From the NCBI GenBank assembly GCA_949318235.1, contig OX439132.1, positions 25,452,102 to 25,516,101 on the forward strand: a stretch of 64,000 nucleotides of DNA. The letters are read 5' to 3'. The notes under the pieces are model-generated. The model did no database searches. It worked only from the letters and a program-made list of their open reading frames with translations, and was not told the origin of the DNA. How positions within the stretch are numbered: position 1 is the stretch's first letter; every line of letters starts with the position of its first letter. Below are positions 54,195 to 64,000 of this stretch, in pieces. The position numbers and the translations under genes were made by a program. The stretch is from Ecdyonurus torrentis. Lineage: Eukaryota > Arthropoda > Insecta > Ephemeroptera > Heptageniidae.

Positions 54195-55010
54195 AGAAAG
54201 TGTATCCAAGAAGCTTGTTTAAGTAAAAATATTTTAAAACGCGATTCTGTATATTATAATTTAATTTTTTAAACTGTCTGGGAATGTAGAAAAGAAAGAG
54301 GTTAAAATCAGACATTTAACTTCATTTTTCCTGATTTTACGTAACAATGAAGTTACAAGTAATAATTACCATACAGAATATTATAATGTGGACAACCTGT
54401 GGTGTAAAAATGATTATTCACAAAATAAATGAGAACAGATGCTGCGCATGGAGTATAATTATGAGTCTTTGGCATGAGATACTCGGGAACTATACGATGT
54501 AGTAAAAAAGCAGCAGGATAGCAGGGGAAATAAAGTGGGATATTATACACGATATGTATTTACTTTTTACATGAATGTAGCAATTTACTATATAGCTGCT
54601 TTTTATGTAAAATTAGGTCACTGTAATAATATAATACAGTAAAATTAGATATTTAATGAAGATATAGCATTTTAATTTATTTTTTTTACTTTATTATTTT
54701 CAAATGTTTAGTTTATTTCATCATCATTGATTTATAAATTTAATAGTAGTATTTACAGACTCTGTGATATACTATTTTACTCCATTGCCTTTTTAAAGTG
54801 TAATGCATTTATTTGTATAGCCTTTAATTAACGAATTGTAGCATATAAATACACGGTATTTCCATAAGTTAATAGAGTAAAACCTATGTATACATATACA
54901 CGTAGAAATAATATTATGTATGTCTGAAGTTGCATTATCAATGTTACTAGTAATTGCAATTTGTATCTATCTGACACTAATTTATGGAAATTAAAACTCC
55001 TACTGCGGTC

Positions 55011-55327
55011 TTAAAGGCGTAGAACACCTTGTACAAAAAAAGTTGCGTAATATCCTAAAAAACCTGAAAATCAACGTTAATTTGGCCGGAGTCATTGATT
55101 TCTAATTTATTTGCCATTCACAAAATGACACTGGCGGTCACTGATGTCACAGCTCACCCGGTTTATGCGCGCGTAAAACAGGCGAGCTGTGACGTCAGTG
55201 ACCGCCATTGGCATTTTGTGAATGGAAAATAAATTAGAAATAAATGACTCCGTTCAAATCAACGTTGATTTTCAGGTTTGTTAGGATATTACGCAACTTT
55301 TTTGTTCAAGGTGTTCTACGCCTTTAA
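55011..55327. mobile_element. Hairpin MITE family B, copy 3
   Basis: TTAA at 55011-55014 and 55324-55327 flank AGGCGTAGAACACCTTG and CAAGGTGTTCTACGCCT, a perfect 17-bp terminal inverted repeat. The arms pair along almost their whole length. The loop region contains GCGCGCGTAAAAC. The right arm has TGACGTCA (55190-55197); the left counterpart has decayed to TGATGTCA. Low arm divergence suggests a fairly recent copy. Confidence 0.93.
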
Positions 55328-55872
55328 CCAATTCATCGTTTGTTTCTTTTTGAAACATTCAAAATAAAGTTATTTAAAAGCATTTAAGACATAAAGGACA
55401 ATATTTTTTTTTATAATTGCTTATATTTTTCCAAGCTGTGTTTTTAATCTTCACAAATTTTATGACGGTTTATTGGTTTGGTTATAATATTTATGGTAAT
55501 TTTGTCATGGGGTGTTGCAAATAAAAGGATTATTGGTTTATGCTAAATACGAATCAAATTAATGAATATTCAATATTTTCATAAATGTCAAATTCAAATC
55601 TTTTATAATGTTGATTTATATTTGATATTTAATGTTAAAGCCTTTCGTACGTAAAACGAATTATATAGTGAAATATAAAACCATTTTTATTCAAATATTC
55701 TGCTTTTGTTTTTATAACAAGGTCATTACTATATAGAATAGCTTTCTGAAATAAGCCAAATTAGAAAAACAAACAATCATATTATTAAAAAAAGGTATAA
55801 TATTGATGCATACCCTGGGAGTGCTTTGTAAAATTATCCATTCTTTATTAATCAAGTTATTCTTAAAAAAAG

Positions 55873-55885
55873 GGGGGGGGGGGGG
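55873..55885 (+). repeat. Poly(G) tract
   Basis: About 13 G in a row after an A-run. Confidence 0.9.
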
Positions 55886-56145
55886 CTTACAAATGGTTTA
55901 TTTTCTATTAAAATAAATACCAATAAAAATGTAATAAATGTAATAAATAAATAATGTAATGTAAATGTAATGTAATAAATTATCTTTGTTGAAAAAGGAT
56001 AATAATTAACTTTCTAACGTAATTAAATTTATATAATCAAACGTTAATTGAAAAATGATTTCACACAGTAAATTATAATGTTATTTAACATAAGTTTTTC
56101 TAACCGTTCAAAGTATATGTTTCAAATATTTTGGATCTTTACTAA

Positions 56146-56223
56146 AGCTCGTTCTGTAAAGTAAAGAGAATCTCAATAACAGTGATTGGCTGACCAACAA
56201 AATGAGACACATTCATTGGTTGA

Positions 56224-56256
<33 letters not shown>

Positions 56257-56470
56257 AGCCGATAAAAGTGAGTCCAACATTGAGACTGGAACTTTTTTTG
56301 GTAAGTTTCTTTCATTCTTATCAAGTTCAAAGTTCTAAAAGAAGAAATAACAATGATCGACCATATATTTAAACGTAGTAAACAGGTAACGACGTCATAA
56401 CCAGCTGTTAGTAACAAAGGAACATTTTTGAAGCTGGTTCAATATTTATGTGTAGTTTATAGAACGAGCT
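56146..56470 (-). mobile_element. MITE family C, copy 3 (inverted, T30 tract inside)
   Basis: The element is flanked by TAA on both sides (56143-56145 and 56471-56473). The ends AGCTCGTTCTGTAAAG and TTTATAGAACGAGCT are inverted repeats. It is the reverse complement of the 28.4-kb copy with small differences and carries a T30 run (56226-56255) at the equivalent place. The best-bounded member of the family; 3-bp TAA duplication is typical of PIF/Harbinger. Confidence 0.92.
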
Positions 56471-57196
56471 TAAGAGTTTCTTTCATTTTTATCAGTCTAA
56501 ATATTTACAACTAAAAAGTATTTTATGTCAAACATAAAACTTACAAAGCACGAGAAGTATGTAACGTAAAAAAGGTATTATTTTACATACTTTTGTTGTT
56601 ATAATAATTATCATCCAAGTTACACCTTTGATGTTTGGTTCAAACAAGAGTTTTCATTTGCAAATGAAATCTCATCTTTCAAGTATTTATAATTAATATA
56701 TATATATATAATATAAATTATTTTAATTAAGATTTTACATCAGCTTGAATATATATTAAAATATTTCTTCCTATGATTCTTGATTACGTTCATGTAATTA
56801 AATTTGTTAATTTTATGTATGTATGTATACTGTATAGTAAAGGTATACACGTTTTTTTTTATATATATCATTATTAACTTTTAATTTCATAACTTGATAA
56901 TGTTTTACTGTGAGTTTTGAAACGTATGATTTTAAGTTGTCGGGAATTTTTATTACGTCACGTATATTCAAAATATAGTATGTTATTACAAATAAATAAA
57001 ATTAAGTTGGATTTTTTTTAATATGAAATTGAAGTATTTTTTATTATACATATTACTTAAGAGTCATTGTCGATGCTATATATTTATTCATAATAAAGTA
57101 CACTCCTTAAGCATACTTCATAAAAAAAAAAGTGATGCCCCGACTTGGAGTTTAATTTTTGTATAAACGTTAAATAAACAGCACCACAAGTAGAAA

Positions 57197-57202
<6 letters not shown>

Positions 57203-57238
<36 letters not shown>

Positions 57239-57353
57239 GGGGCTTGAATTAATGTAAGTTCTGTATCTGAAATCGTAGTAATCGATAGAGTATTGGTGAA
57301 ATTTATGCAATCACTTACTTGTTATAACTAGAGAGACAGAGAGACAGAGAGAC

Positions 57354-57406
<53 letters not shown>
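57203..57406 (+). repeat. Two (GA)n tracts, the second with GACA variants
   Basis: The first GA tract spans 57203-57233. The second spans 57330-57406 and begins with three GAGAGACA-type units before becoming pure GA. Confidence 0.95.
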
Positions 57407-57411
<5 letters not shown>

Positions 57412-58245
57412 AATTTACATGTTTCTTCATACTTCAATGAAATATAAATCTGAGTTGCTAATTATGCTTTTATAAGAAAATCTATATAATACCTTTGATA
57501 ATATAATAACTTCATTATATTTGTTATACAGTATATTATATTTTCCTACAAAAGAAAAAAAAATTAATGAAATAAAACTTGAAGCAAAAAGTTTCATTTT
57601 AGTCTTACCATCTGACAAGTAAGTCTGTTGAATTTATTGAAGTTCATATTTAGGTTAACCACAAATTCAAAGCAAGCAAAAGCACATCATTAAATTAAAG
57701 ATCGAAAAAATAAAGCTCTTTTGTTATCTGCTTATATACTTGTGGTTTTTACTATACAAATGTTTCATACTACTGTTTGCGTATCACTTTAATATAAGTT
57801 TTACTTTTTTTTATCTACTTTTTTGTCTATTTGTATTCATTTGGGCAGTAAGAATACTATTAAATATAAAGTTATATTTCTTATTTTCTACACTCATGAC
57901 AAGTAGCTATTATCTGAAACGTACGAAAAAAAATTACTTTTAAATTATTTTGTCATTGATTTGGCATTATTTGCCTCAGATTTAATGTTAATAATTTTTA
58001 AATACGCTGCTAGAAAATTTACAATATAAAGCCACAAAAAAAAATCTCTTTAAAAATTATAAATAACGTCTTGTCTTCTTAAGATTTAAATATATATTTT
58101 ATATATCATCTTGTGTAAGAATATATAATTCTCCATTATAAACGTAAAAAATTTAAAATTAAACGCAAACATGATTTTATAATGATAAATAAAACCATAT
58201 TGAGAAATTGAGATACAATTTCTTACGGCATTTAAAGCTTTACAA

Positions 58246-58363
<118 letters not shown>

Positions 58364-59120
58364 TTCTTTTCTTTATACAAAAGATACGATAATGTTATCC
58401 GATTGAACGCTCTAGATATTTTCTAGTAGAACGTGACATAGTTGTTATATTCACTGTATATTGTTAGCATATAAGATAAAAAAAAAAAACGTTGATATTA
58501 TATGTGATGCTGGTGACAAAAGCACGGATATAAAATCACGTATTGAATGCATGTAAGAACATGCATTTTACACAAAGTGACGATACCAATATCAATTCCT
58601 CTTGAATATAATATAATATAGACATTTCAGTAAGTATCTTCAAGCAATATATTACTGGGTATATTTTATACTATAAAAGAAATGTTGTTTTTTTATTTGT
58701 TCTATACATACAATTTTTTTTATATAATATATTATTTTATATAGGATTGTAACGTACAACGTATATCTGTACATACGTACGTTTCTTCATATAATAATAC
58801 TTTCAAATAGAAGCCACTATGAAAATAATAATAATAAAATGGGTTATAATTTATGCATGCATGACATGAAATTGAAATACTAAAGACATTGTGATATTTT
58901 AAGTTGCTGTCTCCTCACTATTAAATAATATTAAATAGATTATCTGTACATAAGATTATAGTTAAACATAATCTGAATATTTCATATAACGATCACTTAA
59001 AAGTTTATAAAAGTTATCAAAGCCATAATTTTCAAGATATTAATTTGCTATTAATTTTATGTTATATTATGTAATAAAGTGCTGCAAGTAATGTATGAAC
59101 TTTTCTTTGAGTTTCTAGTA

Positions 59121-59221
<101 letters not shown>

Positions 59222-59686
59222 GTCTATGTAGTGAATCTTTTGATTTGCTATCAGATGCAAAAGCTCAAGAAAAGTTGTGCATACTTCTTGCAGTTTGTTA
59301 GAACTTTATTTTGCACAGAATAAATATGACAAAAGATATTGTTATGCTTCTTTATAGATTTTTCTTACCTTGAACTCTTGATATTTATTTTGAGTAATTT
59401 AAAATCTTAAATTATACATATATGAATAAATAATGATGAATAATAATATAACTTATATAAGTTTAAATTATAATTTCCTTTTGTTTGCTCTTTTATCAAA
59501 ATTCCTTGCAATTTTGTTCAACCTTTTAACAATCAACTGCACATGTAAAATGAAAAAAGAATAAGCAAAATAAATAAAATGTAAAGGAATAAGATCAAAA
59601 CCTTATTTAGAAGCAATATGGATTAATCTTTTACTACGTGGGCGAGTTTCATTCTTTCAAATTTCCAGGTATGCATCTATATACTA

Positions 59687-60010
59687 TATAGAGGGTGGTT
59701 TCATTCATGTTAAAGCCAACGCCATAAGTGAGCGCTAAATAACATGGGCCAGTATAGGAAAATGACTCATTTTGCAAGTTTAAAAATACTTCGCAATTTT
59801 TTTAAGAGCATTGATGCAGTTAACAGGTTGAATAGTTTTTCAAGTATGCAAGAAAAATAATAATAATAAAAAAAAACAAAAAAAAAAAAACTAATTTTCC
59901 AAAGAAAATAGCCAAGAACTGCATTTGTACTATGCTGAGCAATGTTATTCATTGCTCAAGATGAGCATCGAAAAGCATTCAGAATGACGTCATATGCACA
60001 CACCCTATGT
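59687..60010 (+). mobile_element. MITE family E, long form
   Basis: The ends TATAGAGGGTGG and CACACCCTATGTA correspond to those of the 36.8-kb copy. The outer 75-80 bp on each side match that copy; the centre (about 59768-59930) is present only here and includes an A-rich run. TGACGTCA is at 59985-59992. The pair shows that one copy is an internal deletion derivative or that the other has gained sequence. Confidence 0.87.
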
Positions 60011-60452
60011 ACGTATAAAGATGCTACACAATACAGTATACCGCCTGTCGCTATATATGTTATAAAATACAAAATATAACTACTGTACATTGAAGATATA
60101 TCTAAATTTTAATTTAAAGTATAAACACCTTCTATACACTTTTGTATATTATGATGAATAAATGTTACAAAACTGAGAAAATTGATTTCATTTGTAATTT
60201 TTGAACAGGTTGTATAGTTACACAAGTTCAAGTACACTCAACTCCGACAAGGGTTGTAATATTTACAATTTACGGTATATATGTATATACAGAAACACAC
60301 ACTATCTAAAATTGTATTAATTTACAATGTGGCATGTAAAGTGTGTAATTAATCATGCATGCATTTCTAAAACACACAAAATTTCCTTTTACTTGAAGTG
60401 AATGTAAGCAAGCACATATTATTTGATACAAAACATCAGTGGTAGGAACCTT

Positions 60453-60463
60453 ATATATATAAT

Positions 60464-60495
<32 letters not shown>
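60453..60495 (+). repeat. Interrupted (TA)n microsatellite
   Basis: Three short TA runs separated by AATA. Confidence 0.9.
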
Positions 60496-60874
60496 GAATA
60501 AGGGTTACCCTATTGTGTTACAATATTTTAGAAAAGAAAAAATAAAGTCTAAGTTTATTTTAGGCAAATTTTGTGCGTATGTATTAAGTGTATAATTGAA
60601 TGTATTAGCTTTGTAAAATATATATATTTGGAGAAGCAAGGAAACATTTAAAATACATTATTATATTACCATATAATAAGAATTTATCAACAATCAAAAT
60701 ACTGTACACAATATATAATAATAATTTTTTAAAAAAAGTAGGAAATGAACATCATACAGTATTCTGCAGCTATAAAATTAAGGAACGCAATTAGCAAACA
60801 ATAATTCTTTCAGTGGCTTCTACAAATAAAGCTATTACTTACTGTGTAATTATTAATCTTATTAAAAAAATCAT

Positions 60875-60971
60875 TTAAAGGAATATACCAGAAGAAAAGA
60901 AATGAAATATATTATCACAAAACACTTGATGCTTGATGGGACTTACATAAATAACATTACTTTGTCTTTGT

Positions 60972-61013
<42 letters not shown>

Positions 61014-61252
61014 GTAGCAGTGATCAGAAATTTTCGATTTATGCATCCCACACAACATTTTTACACTCATTTTTCCCTGTTTCTGACGTCAGAAACTGGA
61101 ATTGTCACGGAAGTAGCATACTTAACAGTATTTTCACGATCTCTTATGGGGCCACATTTACATGCTAGTAAAAATTCATTACTCATTAGTTTTTGAGATC
61201 CCATTTTGTGTTCAATCATTAAAAAGCACAATGTTGTTTCATATGACTTTAA
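60875..61252 (+). mobile_element. MITE family A, copy 4 (complete, with A37 expansion)
   Basis: TTAA at 60875-60878 and 61249-61252 flank the left end AGGAATATACCAG and a degraded right end ATATGACT. It contains an A37 tract (60976-61012) where the other copies read TCAAAACCCAACTTTAGC-like sequence, so a short A-run has expanded within the element. TGACGTCA lies at 61084-61091. It is the most diverged of the four copies. Confidence 0.88.
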
Positions 61253-62206
61253 TAGTGTAAGATTTTTATATTAAGTAAAAATTTGTATATTAATTTTTTT
61301 TTATTATTAATATAATAATTTATTTTTCATCGAAAAACAAATTTCACGTCATAAAATTTTATAATAAGAGTTTTGCAACTTGTTATGAAAAAATAATAAT
61401 AATATTTTGCCATATGTTTGAAAACAATAAATTCTAAACGTTTTGAATGTAAAAACTAACGTTAGACATTTCTTGCTGAATCTATTCCATATAAAGTAGT
61501 AGTAAAACATTTCAATTGAATGAACATTGAAATTGTTTATATTGATTTAACAGTAAAGATGTAGTGATTACAGAATTACAATGAAACAAGATGTTTGTGC
61601 TAATCCTAGTGTCAGAGTAGCTTATTGAAAAAAAAAAAAAAAAAAGCTCCTATAGCATTTTCTACAATCTAAACTGATTATACTTTAACTGCATTTTTAT
61701 TTTCAATTTCCATTCTTAACTTTACTGCTATCCAATCAAATTAAGAATTGTTCAAAGATGAAGATAAAACTTTTATAAAAGTTGTAGCTTTATTTTATTT
61801 TGCTTGATTTTTAATTAAGATTTTTTTATTTTTTATATCTGATTTTGATTAGGATTTTTTTTTAAAATAAAAAAACCACATAAAAATGTTTTTTATATTT
61901 AAAATTTATTTTTTGGTATAAAAGAAAATTAATGATAATAATTACCAAACTAAACTTATAGAACACTTGTTAAATAATGGATAGTACAAAAAGAAATCAA
62001 TTTATTATAAATTAATTTAATTTAATATTTTCAATTTAGAATGCAACAAACGCAGTAAATGCGTTTTTTTTAATACTTCAGACAATACTTTTTCAAAAAT
62101 TCATCACCATAAATTGTTCTATTTTATTTCTTCGAACTATTAAAAAATATAGCAATAGGGTTTGATTTATGGTAAATTATTATATGCATTTAAATAAATA
62201 TGTTTA

Positions 62207-62500
62207 TTGGAACAAAAAAGTTGCCTAATATCCTAACATACCTAAATATCAACGTTGATTTGGCCAGAGTCATTGATTTATAATTTATTTTCCATTTACA
62301 AAATGGCAGCTGCGGGTTTGTGACGTCACAGCTCACTAGTTCACGCGCGTGGAAAGAGGCAAGCTGTGACGTCACAAACCCGCAGCTGCCATTTTGTGAA
62401 CGGAAAATAAATTAGAAATCAATGACTGCGTGGCCAAATCAACTATGATGTATGTTAGGATATTAGACATGTTTTTTGTTCAAGGTGTTCTACACCTTTG
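62207..62500. mobile_element. Hairpin MITE family B, copy 4 (left tip lost)
   Basis: Homology begins at GGAACAAAAAAGTTG, about 20 bp inside the expected left end, and the right end GTTCTACACCTTTGAC has lost its TTAA. Inner arms are well kept: GGCAGCTGCGGGTTTGTGAC and its reverse complement flank the loop, and both arms retain TGACGTCA (62321-62328 and 62367-62374). The inner arm sequence (GCAGCTGCGGG) differs from the CACTGGCGGTCACTG of copies 1 and 3, so this is a distinct subfamily. Confidence 0.88.
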
Positions 62501-64000
62501 ACGATTTACATTAAAATTCACTCGTATACAATAACGCTTAATCGATGTCTTTGTTAATTAAATAGCTTCGAATGTTTCAGAGTAATAGAACTATACTATA
62601 TTGTATAATAAACTTTCAGAATTGATGACAGTGATGGTGATAGGAAATTGAAGTCTACGTTTGTAACTGATTGTATTGACACGATGCAAAATTTCCAATT
62701 GTCAAGTGAGAATTAATTAAGTTTGTTTAGAATTGTGTACAACTGCAATGAAAAACTTTACTATGCAGTTTCCTTTGCTGTGAACGAGCTGCGTTAATTA
62801 TAGGTAAAACTACTCAGAAAATTAATCTTTGCTGTGAATGCATTTTATCATTATCTTTCATTCTGTTTCAATAATTATATAGTTCTTAAACTAGGCTGCA
62901 TTTTTTTATTATCAGGTTGTAATAAAACAAAAGGTCATTGACATACTGTACTCGAACATTTTTGTAATGAAGTTAAGTAAATTTCTAATAATACTTTTAT
63001 ATTAAATTACCTTTATTTACTAATGATTATTTTAATTAAACATTATGAAAATGGCTTAAAGAGTGTTCAAAGGTAAAAAATTCCTCTCGTGTGTGAGATT
63101 CCATTGCAATTGTCGGTAAACTTATGCCTTGTTGGGTCTATGGCAAATGTGTTGCATAATTACACAACATGAAGGGAAAAAAATTAATAGAATATACTAT
63201 GAACCTGCAGAAAATAAAATTTATACAGATTTTTTTTATTGCCTTTTCCTAACTTTTGTCATTAAATATAATATTGATTCAGAGAGGGAGAGGGAGAGAG
63301 AGAGAGAGAGAGAGACTTATTAACTTTAAAATAATTAAAAATTGTGGTAATAAAAATAAATAAAATGTGTTAATTTTCAATTGCATTAATTAACTGTTCT
63401 ACTTCTCTACGGCAAAATTACTATAGCTGTTTTGAGAACAACACTCATCTCATCAGCAATAACAACAACAACAATATACTAAAGTTCATTTGTATGCATT
63501 TATGCGCGTGTTTGAATATTGGATAATACAGTATTATGAGAGGTCAATGAACTAGAACACTGAAGCGAAAAGTAAATTACATTATCCATAGCAAAATTAA
63601 TGTTACTTACTTTATTGTATATTAATTGTATATATTAAAAAATAATTAAAAGTTGTTATATAATTGAATCAGTTGTAAATTGTATAAATTAAAAAATTTA
63701 TTACAATAATGACATATTGATTGATGAAGTTGAAAAATTACGTAGAAAAAAAAAATCATATAATTTTAGATGTTGCAATTTCACTCTTTTAATTATACTG
63801 TAAATTTGCACATAAAATGAGTAAGTATTCAAATTAAAAATTAAATTCATAAATATTATATTGTGTTCGTGCATTCTATAACCAAATTAAAATGAGTATT
63901 AAATGAATATGACGTTGGAATGGGGTGGTGGTGGTAGGGGGTAAAAATATCTATAGTGTACAATCGTACTTATTCTATATTACTATGCTTCTCATATTTA
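62501..64000. other. AT-rich stretch without recognised gene
   Basis: Contains the listed GA tract and a G-rich patch (GGGGTGGTGGTGGTAGGGGG) near 63920-63942; no gene signal was seen. Confidence 0.6.
63281..63316 (+). repeat. Imperfect (GA)n microsatellite
   Basis: A GA tract with two GGG interruptions at its left. Confidence 0.94.

Overview
This is a metazoan-type nuclear genomic window, about three quarters A/T by eye, with no intact protein-coding gene that I can support. Long dinucleotide microsatellites, many miniature inverted-repeat transposable elements (MITEs), a tRNA-headed SINE and a decayed LINE reverse transcriptase point to an invertebrate animal genome, in an intergenic stretch or a very large intron. 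I cannot name the phylum. There is no operon structure, no CRISPR array, no virus and no intact transposase.

Layout. 1-3169: AT-rich DNA with GA/CT tracts, a small CRE-bearing foldback, and a compound (TC)19(CA)103 repeat. 3170-6093: two opposed copies of a TTAA-flanked MITE (family A) around several GA/CT tracts and a G-rich run. 6094-13407: mostly featureless AT-rich DNA, interrupted by a 120-bp (TA)n tract and by a 5'-truncated, frameshifted LINE RT/C-terminal pseudogene on the minus strand (10537-11515). 13408-20367: a third family A copy, a TA-flanked MITE, the first family C copy and a long palindromic element with three TGACGTCA sites. 24368-34284: a GC-rich-ended TTAA MITE (family D) with a diverged partial relative, two copies of hairpin family B, a family C copy, a truncated SINE end and a 360-bp near-palindrome. 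36774-40341: the short form of family E and a hAT-like MITE with a perfect 8-bp target duplication. 40342-51684: mostly microsatellites, then a full-length tRNA-derived SINE (about 49486-49888) and a 1.1-kb element with long inverted ends. 54121-62500: a small hairpin, family B, family C, the long form of family E, family A and a last family B copy.

Taken together, the window records repeated bursts of small non-autonomous DNA transposons. Three families (A, B, D) sit in TTAA and have ends beginning AGG/AGC/AAGG, as expected of piggyBac-type deletion derivatives. Family C shows 3-bp duplications, family E and the 17-kb element TA, and the 40-kb element 8 bp (hAT-like). No transposase is present, so mobilisation would have to come from elsewhere in the genome. 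The most striking cross-family signal is the CRE palindrome TGACGTCA: I counted 24 exact copies, most of them inside MITEs of unrelated families, often in the arms next to the hairpin loop. I did not find a convincing new gene system; the strongest leads are this CRE-seeding pattern and the well-bounded MITE families.
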